From positions 186,001 to 250,000 of the forward strand of contig JAURVB010012941.1 in NCBI GenBank assembly GCA_033002965.1: DNA of 64,000 nucleotides, read 5' to 3'. This stretch comes from Piper betle. Taxonomy: Eukaryota > Streptophyta > Magnoliopsida > Piperales > Piperaceae. The number at the start of each line of letters is the position of its first letter. Positions within the stretch are counted from its first letter, which is position 1. Under the pieces are notes generated by a model that saw only the letters and a program-made list of their open reading frames with translations, was not told the DNA's origin and made no database searches. Made by a program: the position numbers and the translations under genes. Of the stretch, positions 49,085 through 61,499 are shown in pieces.

Positions 49085-49148
49085 AATTTTCGATAGTTAT
49101 ATTTCCAAAATGCTTTTTTTGTAATTATCCGTAATATTTAATTGAAGT

Positions 49149-49500
49149 TTTAACATTTAAAAAATATTAATATATATAAGTATTGAAAAAGACTTTAATT
49201 TATTATCTACAATATTTAATTGAAGGTTTAGCATTTAGAATCATTTTTTTATAGATTTGTTGGCGAAGATCTAGCCATTGTTGCCTCTTGGATGCCGTTG
49301 CTGGCGAAGATCTAGCCACTGTTGCCTCTTGGATGCCGTCACAGGTTTAACATTTAAAAAATATTAATATATATTAGTATTAAAAGACTTTAAGTTATTA
49401 TCTATAATATTTAATTGAAGGTTTAGCATTTAGAATCATTCTTTTTTTATAGATTTGCTGGCGAAGATCTAGCCACTCGCTGCCTCTTGGATGCTGTCAC
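49149..49500. repeat. nested tandem repeats downstream of the tRNA
   Basis: An AT-rich block with TTTAACATTTAAAAAATATT recurs about 196 bp later (near 49149 and 49345). A shorter unit of about 41 bp, beginning TGGCGAAGATCTAGCCA, occurs at 49261, 49302 and 49459. So the smaller unit was duplicated inside the larger one. Confidence 0.85.
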
Positions 49501-50357
49501 ATTGCCGCTTTAGGTCTGCCACAAGCCAACTTAATGTCCTCATCCTTGCCATCACGTTTGCTGGTAAGGTGTAAAGCCATTGTTGTAAGACTCGGCAAAG
49601 CGTAAATTAATAGGTTTAATTATTTTTTTAAAGATAATTAATCAAATTAAAGATCTATAAATATATGTTCACTTATATATTAAATCTTATTTTATAACAT
49701 ATTAAATAGGATGGATTATTATAGTTAAGAGAATGAGATGCAATTAGTGCCGATAAACATACAATATCCTCTGTTTGATACTTCATTTCTGGTTTGATTT
49801 TTCTTCAAAATTCTGATCTCTCGATGAAGAATGTGAAGTTTGTCTTGGAAGCTATTGATGTAGTGTTTCCAAGATGTTTATGCTTTTGATTTGATCAAAA
49901 TTTTAGAGTTCTTGTTTCTAATGAGATCTTCATTCATCAACTGTGTTGTTTGTATTGACATGTAGCATTCAGATTGTATTTTTTGCTTGTACATTCATTA
50001 GATATGACAAATGATCAAGTTGATGATTCCACTCACGCTAATTTGAGAAGAAATTCATTTGAGGAAAACAATTCATCCATGATGTTTGATTTCTTGAGGT
50101 TTTTTATACATCCATATTTGCAATTTCAATGGCAAATTAAGTTTGCTAATGCAACATGTCCTAGTCACTCATCTACATCAAATGCTATCTTATCCATATC
50201 CTATTCATGTTTATGCCCCTTTGGTTGTAACAATTCGGCTAAATGTGAAGAATTTACTTTGAGAATTTTAAATATTGAATCTGATTGAATCACAAAATCA
50301 TATTGGATTCATTCTATCCCTTCTCCCTTTCATATCGGTTCCTCTGATTCATTTGCA
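49501..50357. other. AT-rich region, possible flank of a retrotransposon relic
   Basis: An open frame at 49974-50288 has no family match that I recognise. It may be an eroded part of the gag gene that is recognisable just after it. Confidence 0.35.
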
Positions 50358-50471
50358 GTTAATGATAATTTTATAGTATGGAAATGGACCGCTAAATTAA
50401 TAAAGAGATGGATAATTAGTTCATTGAGTGAGAAAATTCTTGGCCAAGTTGTTGGATTAGACAATGCTTGA
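50358..50471 (+). pseudogene. Ty1/copia gag relic
   Basis: The frame VNDNFIVWKWTAKLIKRW followed by SLSEKILGQVVGLD resembles the start of the UBN2-type gag domain of plant copia elements. It ends at an in-frame TGA (50469-50471), after which the frame seems to continue briefly. No integrase or reverse transcriptase is nearby. Confidence 0.5.
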
Positions 50472-50743
50472 GATCTGGAAATCATTAAAGGACATTTTTA
50501 ATAAGAAGACTATTGATAGATAGTTGGTACTTCATCGTCATTTAAAAATGTTAAAGAGAGACAAGAATCTATTGATGACCGTTTGCTCTCAAAGAATTGA
50601 GATCACAGATCCAAAATTCTTTTTTTCACTTTATCAGGCCGTGTTATTGTTTAACTCCAACTATTAATTGTTGAGAATATTAATATATAAGGATTAAATT
50701 TTAATCATCCAACATATCTAATTTTCTTTTTCCATTCTTTTGA

Positions 50744-51500
50744 TCATTCACCTGTGAAGCAGCAACAGGATGTCTCACGGCAGCGGCTGTTGGGTGAAGG
50801 ACACCTAGACCGGGGCTGGAAGGAGTTTGGATGTGATGGTCCCTTGGCAGCAATTGACAAGGCAACTCCAAGCCTTGTCAGTGGCTGTGCGACAGCACTT
50901 GTCTCTCCTCGGTGAAGTAGCATGCAACAACATTCCTCCCGATCAGCTCTGGCAAAGCAAGGCAATGACGTTGTGATCTCCAGCAAGGCACGAGCAGCGG
51001 TTCCAATAGCCGGCCAGTTGGTCTTCACGACGTCTCCGAAGCTCCTTCACGGCTCGATGGACACTGGCGAGGCAGGGCTTCGGCAGCACTTCACGGTAGA
51101 TGGGCACGTCTAGGAGGCAAGGCGGCAGTAGAAGATCGGCGGCGAGGCTGTGGCAAGACAAAAACAAGGCGCAGTGGACATGCACTACGGGGAAGAAGGC
51201 TCTCTCCACAGCTCCAAAGGGGGCTTCAATTCTACTTGGTGGCTCAGCAACAAGGCGATGGGGAGACTCCACGTACTCCCTCGAAGCCGCAGCACGACAG
51301 CACAAAGCGAGGCTCCAAACTCCTGGACCCCAAGCAGCTCCTTGGCGGGATAACACGACGACGGCAGGACTTCACGGCAGAACAAGCTCTCCAAAACTCC
51401 CAAGGGGACGGCAAGGTGAGCTCCAACAAAGATAAAAAGCTTTTCAACCAAACAAAGGTGAGGGAGGCTTTTGGATCTCAACAAACCTTAGGAAATCCCT
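50744..51500. other. GC-rich stretch with overlapping open frames, unrecognised
   Basis: Compared with its AT-rich flanks this segment is GC-rich and rich in GGCAAGG- and CTCCAA-like words. Open frames of 60-140 codons occur in all directions, and none has a motif, signal peptide or splice structure that I recognise. It may be part of an LTR or an unclassified transposon. Confidence 0.35.
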
Positions 51501-52179
51501 GACAACTCTTCAACAACTCTTCAACATCACTGCTTCTTGTTCAACAAACAAAATCTTCAACAACTACCAAGTAATTAGGGACTTGGACGGTAGTCGTCCG
51601 GCATGGGGCAGTACTCGTAGACTTATTGCATGCACGAGTTGGCCGCAGCGTCGTCAAATAAGTAGGCATTCATCCATGCAAGATCTCTCATATTAATTAT
51701 GTGAGCCAATGAAAGAACACAATTCATGATTCCTGTGAACCACATTTCTCCTCCGCAACCCTCGGAACAACTACTATACACATCAACCCTCTCGTAAAGA
51801 TTCTTTAGATCCTTTTTTTAAAAGAGATATGTTCCTTTCTTTTTTAAGTGAAAGAACTTATTTTTTCGATTCAAACGAACAGATTCTTTGAATCTTTTCT
51901 ATTGAAACACCCACAAGAACAGCGCTGCTTCAAAAGTCCGCTCCTTTGCATGTTTTATACTCTACCAACTCCTTTGATAATTCCCAAGCCCAAATCTTCT
52001 TTTCTTCTTCTTCTTCTTCATCTCCACCAACAATATTATTAGTGCAGATGATCAATAGTTAGCTCAAGTGATTGTGAGAGGATTCTGATTCTGGGTTTAA
52101 TTTGTGGCTAACAATTTGTTAGCTAGAACTGTGGAAGCATCTGGTCCGAAATGGAGAATGATGGAAGAGGAGGAGGAGG
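51501..52179. other. intergenic before the NRT2 fragment
   Basis: No gene recognised. A TTC microsatellite lies near 52001-52019. The first part of an NRT2 gene would be expected here but is absent. Confidence 0.4.
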
Positions 52180-53025
52180 TCATAGTACTGTTCATGGTGA
52201 GCTTCGGCGTGGAGCTCACCATCGACAACATCATCGCCGAGTACTTCTACTATAGGTTCAACCTCGACCTCCACGCCGCCGGCATCATCGCCGGATCCTC
52301 CAGCCCGGCGGCGGCAGGCTCTCCGATTTCATGGCGAAGAGGTTCGGTATGAGGGGAGGCTCTGGAGCTTGTGGGCCGTACAGACCCTCGGCGGCCTCCT
52401 CTGCATCTTGCTCGGGAAGGTGACCTCGTTGGGCGCCTCCATCACCGTCCTCATCGCTTTCTCCTTCTTCGTCCAAGCCGCCTGCGGCCTCACCTTCGGC
52501 GTCGTCCCCTTCGTCTCCCGAAGGTATAGTGCGTTGTAGCCATGCAACCCATCTCCCCACACTCTTCCCTAAATTAACATCAATCTTTCGATATTTGGGG
52601 ACGTCTATGGAGTGGATTCATATCGAACGCTTATGATTTGCAGGTCGCTCGGGGTGGTGTCGGGGATAACCGACGGCGGTGGCAACGTGGGGGCGATACT
52701 CACCCGGCCCATCTCCTTCCGAGGGACGAGGTTCTTCAAGGAGACGGGGATCGTGCTCGTGGGCGTAATGATGCTGGCCTGCACGCTCCCCGTTTGGCTC
52801 ATCTACTCGCCGCAGTGGGGCTGCATGCTCGCCGGCGGCGCCGCCTGCAAGGGAGGCGGCACGTCTGAGGAGGCCTACTACTTGTCGGAGTGGAGCGAGG
52901 AGGAGATGGAGAAGGGCCTGCACCATGGGAGCCTCAAGTTCGCGGGTAATAGTCGGGGGAGAGGTCGGAGGGTGAGCTCCGTCGCCTCTCCGCCCCCGGA
53001 GATGGCCGCCGTCGCCGACGTTTAG
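52180..53025 (+). pseudogene. NRT2 high-affinity nitrate transporter, 5'-truncated with internal deletion
   Basis: C-terminal part of an NRT2 proton-nitrate symporter of the plasma membrane (major facilitator superfamily). The first piece reads [19 protein letters not shown]. Near 52290 the frame shifts and about ten residues normally between the A-A-G-I-I-A stretch and the R-P-G-G loop are missing. [13 protein letters not shown] then appears in a second frame and WSLWAVQTLGGLL in a third. Exon 1 ends at 52523; exon 2 (52644-53025) is intact, with SLGVVSGITDGGGNVGAI and the typical tail YYLSEWSEEEMEKGLHHGSL. The first half of the protein, about 200 residues of membrane segments, is not found upstream. 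It cannot make a full transporter. Confidence 0.85.
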
Positions 53026-53533
53026 TCCGATGATCAGCAACCTCTCTTACAAGTGGTTTTCCGGCGAGTATACATGTCGTGGTTAATCAAGGTTAATGAA
53101 ACAGATTATTTAAAAATTATGCTCAAGCTAAATTAAAAATTAAAAATTATTAAGGTAATAATTAAATGCAAAAGAAAAATTAAACCAGTTTGATTAATAC
53201 ACCCATGCAATCATATTACAAATACTAACCAATCTTGTTTATCTTATAGTCTTGAAGATTTTTACCTTGCATTACTTACATATAGTAGTTAATATTTTAA
53301 GTTTAGGTTTAAACATATTTTCACACTTTTTAAAAACCAATTATTGACCAATGAAAAATCTGTTACTTGTCCAAAAGTCTCCGGTTTGGCTCTAGCTATT
53401 GACTCCTAGGTCAACGCATACGAAACACCCGACTCCTTAAACGTACGTTTTAACCGACCGCAGCAAATTACTTTTACTCACAATTCGCGTCACAAAATGA
53501 TTGGGCCACGTCATCATCCACCTATGTAAACAA
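53026..53533. other. intergenic
   Basis: AT-rich; likely the NRT2 relic 3' flank and the promoter of the next gene. No other feature seen. Confidence 0.4.
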
Positions 53534-53994
53534 TCAAAGCGTACACTGAAGCGTGTCCCGTACCATCACTCTGGATCCCGCGCTGACTCCTCTCCTTGAC
53601 CTCGCCGGTGCCGGAGAAGACAACATTTCCGACGATCCGCCGACGCCGGGGTTGCAAGCCAGATAAAGTTGGGATCGGTCCCAATCCTCACCAGTCGGCC
53701 ACCGTGGAGTGAGCTGGTGGGCGGTCGTCGTCGGTGGTTGGCTTTCGAAGGCAGCTTCGAGCTTCCCGTGTTGGCAGGTAGTGCACGTGGTTGGCGAAGG
53801 AGACGTTTGATTCTCATTTGATCCCTTGTGCTCTAATCTCCCACCTTGCTCCTCCCCGAAGCAAAAGCTGTTGTTTTTTTTTTTGAGAATCATCTCTAAT
53901 TAGAAGATCAGGTAAAGCATCGATCTTTGTGAATAATTTCAGTAGTCTATGACTCTATGTTGGATTTTGGTTTGAAATGATTTTTTGGGCTCAG
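53534..53994 (+). promoter_or_regulatory. probable leader region of the GT14 gene
   Basis: A GC-rich stretch (53560-53800) leads to AAGATCAG with a GT donor at 53911. The acceptor CTCAG at 53994 is followed directly by the start ATG, so a leader intron of about 84 bp is likely. Minus-strand open frames here are probably chance. Confidence 0.4.
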
Positions 53995-56900
53995 ATGTTG
54001 AAGCAGAAGAGTCTTCAGAAGCAGAAGTCTTTCAAGCCGTGGAGGATGAGGGTCTTTGCGGCGGCGCTGCTAGCATTCTGTTTTGTGAGTTTGGTGGTGA
54101 TGCATGCCCAACATAGCAGGGTGAAGCTGTTCCCGCTCTTGTCCCATCGCTCCCTCCCTTCCCACAAGCTCGCTTTTTGCTTCATAGCTCGCAACCGAAT
54201 CGCTCTTGATGTAGTTTGGGATGCTTTCTTCCGGGTAAATATGCTTCCATTTTCTTTCGTCTGATTACCGTATTTTAGCTGCTTTCAGAATGTCAACTAT
54301 CCGTTTACTACCAATAGAATGTGGTGGATTTTCCATTTCGTTCCATTAATTATGTAGCAATTTTTCAGTCATTATCCGGGATGCTAATGGTAATTTCCAA
54401 TTCTGCCGCATCAAATGTTTGTTCAATTTGTCCATATAGTGGTGAAGTGTTTAAACCAAAAACCATTTTAATGTGCCTCAGTTTCAGTTTTATCTGCAAC
54501 TATTTAGTAAGAAACTGTAATATAAATTTGAACATCTTAACTCATGGTCTTCTGCTTGTTTGAGCTTCCTTGCAAGTCTGTGATTCTGGTTTTTGTAGGG
54601 TCACGAGGGGAAATTTTCAATTTATGTGCATTCAAGACCTGGATTTTTGCTAAATCAAGCAACTACAAGATCATCTTACTTCTATGACCGACAGATCAAT
54701 GGTAGTATCCAGGTTTGTTGTGCTCCCGTAAAGCAATCAAACATTTGAGAAAATTCTCAGCTAGTAATACCTCGTCATTCTCTGCCAACGCTAAAATCAA
54801 GCATGCATTGCCCTCTCCTTCATTCAAAAATCAGCTGCTTAGCTTATGTTGGATTTCTAGGTTATAGCAAAACGTTAACCTTAATAATTCTGGTCATTTT
54901 GTAGCTGGTGCTTGTTGGGATGCAATGCATTTTTTAATGTAACATCTGCAATAATTGATTGGAGAAACATTTGAAAAAGCGGATGTTTTAGTATGTTATT
55001 GCTAATGCCTGGCGTAAATTTTTTAACAAATAAGTTCATCTACATGAGTAATAACTTCATCTATGTTGAAGCTCAACCTTATCATGTTGTTCCTAGTCAT
55101 TTGTAATTTACGTATTTAAATTTCATGGAGGTATCAACTGCATATTATTTTTAAGGACTTGAAGTTAATGAACTACAAAACTTACTGATGTGAAACTGAT
55201 CCCTATGCTTTTCCTAGAAAACTGGATTTCTAACTGTGTTTAGACCATGATCTTGTATCCAAGGTCTGTTTGCACTAGATTTTGTTACTTAATGCTTATT
55301 CATGTTATTGTTTTCCAGGTGGACTGGGGAGGGTCAAGCATGATTGAAGCTGAGCGCATTCTGTTAGGAAATGCACTCAAAGACCCTTTTAACGTGCGCT
55401 TTGTTTTTGTTTCCGACAGGTGAGTATCTAGTAATTTACTAGTGATGAAATGGTATTATACTACGCTCACAAGTGCTTTCTCTTTATTGTGTCCATTATT
55501 CTGTGTTCATTCATGCTTCTTCGGATGGCAGTTTACTAAATTGTAATTTTATGTGTAAAAGTTGTTAATATTATTGTCTCTGTGTATATTGAAGTAAGTC
55601 TTTATTTTTAATGTTGCTATAGAGTGGTTTACGTTGATGCCCAAAGGTAATCTTTATCTCATTAAGCATATCCTTTGAAGCGGGGTGGGGATGGCTGTTA
55701 ATTTTCAACTCATTTTACTTACAATAGGTTGGGATAAGAACTGTATCCAGAATAAAATGTGTACATTTGATTTAGCTGGGGTTTTGTATCATCCATTAAA
55801 TCTATGAGCAATTAATTAATAATATAGAATCTCTGCAAATAATCCCAGCTTATTTGATGTAAGGTGTTAATGATGATGATGTTGATGGTGATGACGGTGG
55901 TGATGGTAGACTGGTAGTGGTGGCAGCAGCATTGGTGAATTTTTGCCATGTCTAACCATCTTCTGTTTGGGTGTAATATGGGTCTAAAAAATCATATTTC
56001 ATATGCCATCTTTTTCAACCTATACTTTTATATAAAAGCAAGTTACTGACATGTTCGTTCCATTTAATGCAGCTGCATACCACTATATAACTTCAGCTAT
56101 ATTTATGAGTACATCATGTCTACATCAAATAGTTTTGTGGATAGGTATGTGCTTTTTATCGTACTATTATTGCCTATTCTGCTTGTGCAGTATGAAACCT
56201 ACTATGGTGAAACCGCTGGTGAGTTCTAATTGCATATGGCCTTTTAATGGTGGAAACAGTTTTGCTGATACAAAGGAGGGTCGTTATAATCCAAAAATGC
56301 ATCCATTTATTCCTGTCCAGAACTGGCGGAAAGGATCCCAGGTGAGCATTCATGGTATCTAGTTTACTAATACCATGAAGTTACTTCTTAATGTTGATAA
56401 TATTTTCATTCTTCGGTCTTATAATACTTGCCTTTTCTCTAATCTCAGTGGGCAGTGCTAATTAGAAAGCATGCGGAAGTAATTGTAGAAGATGAAATAG
56501 TTTTTCGGATGTTTCAACAACATTGCAGGGTATGATAATGAAACATTTTTGTGCATTCTATTGATGCAGCTTGAGATGCTATTGCTCTTTGTGTTTTAGA
56601 TGGTTATGGTTCAAATTCTCTGTTCATCTTATATGCCTTTAATTGAGATGGATCCAATGTTATGTATAGTGAATGTAGCTTTCCTGTGGAACAGTTGTTT
56701 GACATTGTAAGTCTCATTCTCTAATTATGTGGTATTTTCTGTCCTCAAAGAGTTGTTTGAAAGTAGTTTTTAAAGCCTAACCTGGACAGGAAGAAGATTT
56801 CCATTTAATATTGCCAGCCAATGTATAGTAGTGAACTATGAAATCAGATTTATGGGAATAATTTTCTTGCTCGTTGTCATGTCAAATATCATTTTACTCT

Positions 56901-58510
56901 ATGTATCTAACCTCTCGCTTTTTTAAATGATGCAGCGAAGATCATTGCCAGAGTTTTGGCGGGAAAATCCATTAGTGAGTTCTTATTTGCTTTATTTATC
57001 AATTCACCTTATAAGAAGCTGTTTTTTCTTTCAATATTTTATGGTTAATGCAAGTTTTTCATGCTTATGAATTGACAGCCCGTGGATCCATCGAAAGAGC
57101 ACAACTGCATCCCAGATGAACATTATGCCCAAACTCTGCTAGCTGTAAGATCAAACTTTCTAACAAGTTTCTTATGATAAATTGTCCTGGCGAATAATGA
57201 TTTTTTGATCAAACTGTTGCATACCCACATGTGGCTCATATACTAGATCACTATTTGTGTTTAATTTGTAATGCCAAAGTTTTAGCTTCAAGAATTTTAT
57301 GGCCTCCCGTTTAGCTAAATATTATCAAACTATAGATTGCCTCCACTTTTTGTTAAAGTTGTGGACATCACCGTTATTGCTGTAGGTATCCTATGAGGTT
57401 GTGCTGTAGAAATTCTTCTTAGAAGCAATTTAGCTTCTTTCATGGTCTATATATTGAGGAATGTGTAGAGGATGATTGATGTTGCCATAAACTTCTTCTA
57501 ATCTTTATTTCAATATCTTAAAATTAAAGTGAATTTCCATTTTTCCAGCAAAAAGGACTAGAAGGGGAAATTGTCCGCAGAACACTAACTCATACTTCAT
57601 GGGATTTATCTTCTTCAAAATTCCGCGAGAGGCGTGGATGGCATCCAGCGACATATAAGCTTTCAGATGTGACACCACCCCTCATTCAAAGTATTAAGGT
57701 ATACCATTTCCTCTTACATAAGTTCAACATTTTTTGTCAATAATTTGTATCTCGTGCATAGTTCTGCCAAATAATGTATCAACATCAAGTAGGTTTTCTT
57801 GAGTTCCTAGCATTAGCCATTTTTCATGAGGACGGGGAAAATTTTAGTAGCGGCCATTTCCAAACACTCATTTGACCTCTATTCGTAAGTGATGGTTTGC
57901 ACATACAGGATATTGACAACGTATACTATGAGACTGAGTATAGAAGAGAATGGTGTAGCAGCAAAAGCAAACCATCTCCATGCTTTCTTTTGCAAGGAAA
58001 TTTACTAAACTTACGACATTAAGACTTCTCAATATGGTAAGTATTCATGTCACTTCATTGGTGAGTTCATTTTTTAATATCAAATCTTACTTCTTTGACT
58101 GTCTTCCTAATTTCATTTTGTTTAAATTTTATAATAAGTCCTTTTATATTCATGTCTCCCGGTAATTATAATAGAGACTGTTGAGAACTGTATATATGTT
58201 AAAACTTCTCTGTAATATGGTTCAGAACAAATGCAAAAGCGTTCATGCATGCGTAGTGTGGATCACCTTTATTGGTAGTTGCAGTTTGCCTCAACGACAA
58301 TTATAACAGTACCATATTTTTTGCCGTCAAAACTATTATGGTTGGTGTGATAGCAGTACCATATTCCTGTGGGCCATGTTATGAATTTTGTATTTCAGAA
58401 CGACCATTCTAGAGTATTATAATTTAGTTTCGTAGTTTATACTGGCTTTGAATATCTGCCTCTCATTTTATGACAATTTCTTTTGTTGGCAGTCATTGGT
58501 AGGAGGTTAA
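53995..58510 (+). CDS. GT14 / core-2/I-branching-type glycosyltransferase (DUF266)
   Basis: Golgi type II membrane glycosyltransferase of the plant GT14 family; donor and acceptor are not shown by the sequence. Exons: 53995-54234, 54599-54712, 55319-55419, 56073-56144, 56260-56341, 56449-56529, 56936-56974, 57079-57144, 57549-57698 and 57909 to about 58036, with a possible 18-bp last exon at 58493-58510. The N-terminus has a basic stretch and the membrane anchor VFAAALLAFCFVSLVVMHA. Domain blocks: HKLAFCFIARNRIALDVVWD, KFSIYVHSRPGF, VDWGGSSMIEAERILL, FVFVSDSCIPLYNFSYIYEY, WAVLIRKHAEVIV, CIPDEHYAQTLLA, THTSWDLSSSKFRERRGWHP. Near 57984-57989 a T-run seems one base short, so the last residues (FARKFTKLTTLRLL) are in a shifted frame and the literal frame stops early at 58019-58021. 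Otherwise it is intact. Confidence 0.9.
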
Positions 58511-59341
58511 ATGGTATCTGGAAGTTCAATTACTTATTGGTAGGCCTCTCATCTCTACTTTTAATCTGCATATACATTTTTAAGCTAAAAAATGAAAACA
58601 AGAATCATGCAGTGCATAATTACATTTAAGATTATCTTCCTTCTTTTATGTATAATGACTAAAAAAGACAGCTTAATTTGCCTAAAACTTACGGTTCCGT
58701 TCTAAGACTTCCCAGCAAATAAATGTTCAAAAGTAAATGCCCATGGTTTATGCAATAGCATAAGGTGAAAATAATGATCATGATGATGTAGAAAAAAATT
58801 TTCGTAGTCTTATTTCTTGTTGGGCTTCTTCTATAATGCTACTTGTAAATGGTAGCTTTGTTTCTCAATGATGTATGGAAGTACGTAAATTGCTATCACA
58901 GTGTCTTGGAATTGTTTATTGACCATTAGCATTTTACTTAGGTACAATTTCTGCGCCTTCATCTATCACTGAGGATTGCATTGATTCTTTTTCGGAGAAA
59001 TCCGTGTCTAGGAATCCTGGGAGAGAGTTATCTGAGTTCTTTCTGCTCCTGCTCCAAACTAATCTTCACTAACTCATCCATGATTGAAGCAAGCTGTTGG
59101 TCTGTTGCCATGGCAGAACAATAGAGCTCAGCTTTGATCATATAGAATTGCAAAGGCCATTATAGAGAATTTGTACAAACTTTCATAGCATGATCTTTTG
59201 TTTGTTTTTATCTGAGCATTATCCTTGCAGTAAGATAAATATCAGAGTAATGTGCTTAAAAACACAGAATTGTTATGAAACAAATGAATGGATGATATAG
59301 GTTGTAAATTTCTTGTGAGCCTATATGTGGTCGCAGCTTAC
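58511..59341. other. intergenic between converging genes
   Basis: Holds the likely 3' UTR of the GT14 gene and the 3' flank of the dehydrogenase locus. No other gene seen. Confidence 0.4.
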
Positions 59342-61250
59342 TTATAAATGTGTGTTTATGATTGTGTATGTTTTCTTCCAGAGCTTCCTTGCTTGATTTT
59401 TATCATTGGCTAGGCTTGAACATGCAGTGTCGTTGCAGTCTGCAAAATACTTCCGTGTGACACCCTTTAGCTGCGGACTTAAGGCCACATAGCATGTAGT
59501 AGCAGCACCCTGCAAGCAAGGCCAGGTAAGTGAAACTTGGTATATATACATTAAAAACTAATTACAGAGAACGTACCAATGAAGAGCATACCTGTGGTAT
59601 TGTTTTGAGCAGCTTTGCTCCAAGATAATACTAAGAATCTACAAAAGCTGAGGTAAATTTGAGATACATTTTGTATTGCCTGTCATCTTTGGTACAATCA
59701 AACGAAGTAGAAAAAAGAAGAGGGAAGCAGGCATTTGAAATAATTCATGCCTGAGACGAAGCCATTGTGGTCTCTCGTTATTCCTTCACAATCCCTGGGT
59801 GCACTGCATTGATAGTTACATGGGCATTCCTAGCCTGTGATTGTTCACTATACATGCTTCAATATTTGCATATTTCTTTAGACAATGCTCATTAGAATGC
59901 ATACTTGCTGTTTTTTATTACAAAATGAAGTATTCTCTCTCTCCCCTCTCTCTCTCTCTCATCCTAATCTACAGGAAACAATCTTGGGTTGGTAGCATCA
60001 ACTTCATTCAATTGTATTGTCTATTCCTATTTCACATCTCTTACTTATTTCGAAGTTGTTTATGACTTCTGAATTGAAAGTTTGGAATCATGTTTGATAA
60101 TTGTCATGAATTCGACCTGTAAATTGCAATCGTAGTTATCAGAAAGTAAATTTCAACTTCAACAGAGGAGACTGCAGCTATCATTTCTTCCTCTAGGCTC
60201 ACCTGGAGTTGTGTTACCAATTCCTTGGCATGGAGAATGTTTGCCAACTTTGATTGACAATAAGCTCGCAGCCCATTATAACTAAGCATTCAGAGCCAGT
60301 ATAAACATTGTTGTTTGGTAACAATAAACATTCATAATCATATAATGGCTTTGCTAACCTTTTGGGACTAAGAATGTCATGGAATTGGAACCTTTCTCTG
60401 CTTACCCAGCTGTGAACTGTGGGGGATACATTTGCTATTCTTCCTTCTATTCCTGATTGGGCTGCTGTTTCCACCATCTTTCGCAGAAGGTTTTCTGTCA
60501 ACAAAAAATGCCCTGCACACTAAAAAGTTGAAATGACACATTATTTGTTGTTGTTTGTCATACAATGAACAATTTGATTCTGGTGATCAAGAAGTGCCCA
60601 TGTGAAGTAACATTGTTGTTGCTTCAATCAAGATTACCTACCCAAGTAATTTGTAGCAAAACTCATCTCAAACCGATAGCTCCAATCTATGGCAGTATTG
60701 TCCTGCATTATTTCTTCAAATGGAACACTGATTTTAACATAAGAAACCAAGGCTTCCTTAAAGAAGAATAATATGAAGAGGAATTGATTTACATGAGATG
60801 GTGAAGAGGCAATTTCAGTGCGTGGAACAACGAATAAAATCGATTGATAGAAGAAAATGAACTAAGATCAACTCTAGGACAATATATCTCTGCATGGGAG
60901 GTCTTCCTTTGTATCATTTCCTTCGTTTTAGTTGCTCTGATCGTATCTCCAGCAGAAATAACAAGCCTCACCCTCTCTTTGCCAGCACTCTCGCCGTTCC
61001 AGCTCCAATACCGGACGTTGCTCCTATTTGCAAACACAATCCAATATTTTAATGAGCCCGTCATGAGAAACACTCGTGAGAAACACATGAAAATATATAT
61101 CGTACCAGTTGCAATGACGGTAAGCTTAGAGGCCATGGAGGAATGAATGATTTGTGAGACTTGCTCTGCTGTTGCTTTTGAGCCAAAGCCACTCTCACCG
61201 GCAACTCCTGTGACATACCTCAAACTTCCCTTAATCAACCCAGAAAAATT
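59342..61250 (-). pseudogene. short-chain dehydrogenase (TIC32/retinol-dehydrogenase-like), decayed
   Basis: NAD(P)-binding short-chain dehydrogenase relative. Exon pieces on the minus strand: up to 61106 (GVAGESGFGSKATAEQ, start near 61250 uncertain), 60793-61023 (cofactor motif GATSGIGAGTARVLAKRG), one near 60640-60690 (FEMSFATNYLG), 60359-60512 (KMVETAAQSGIEGRIANVSP), 60203-60281 (catalytic YCQSK), near 59755-59834 (VTINAVHPGIVK) and 59342-59509 (TTCYVALSPQLKGV to the end). Breaks: one base lost in a G-run after AKRG, the NNAG motif replaced by a diverged DNTA-like stretch with a frame conflict, and about four bases lost after GIVK. These include non-homopolymer changes, so true decay is likely. 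Confidence 0.75.
59935..59962. repeat. CT microsatellite
   Basis: A short CT run with one CC interruption in an intron of the dehydrogenase locus. Confidence 0.85.
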
Positions 61251-61499
61251 CACCCACGTCCCTTCCAGCAGTAACCATGCTATGGTGATAAAATGTTGCA
61301 TACACTTGAATATGTTCATAACAAAATACAGACTAGAGCTGCAACGTCCCTTGCCTTCGTTTCCCCACTCCATTTTCTTCTCTTCCTGCTTATTGGGTCC
61401 TAACATTTCCCACTTCTTTGCCTCTATGGCTACTTTGATCTCCTTACCTCTGAGTTCTGAGTTGTGGCTTTATTTATATTAATGGTAGACTAGGAGACA

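Noticed and set aside
53534..53893. Minus-strand frame before the GT14 gene
   Set aside because: No known domain; the plus-strand leader of GT14 explains the GC-rich sequence better.
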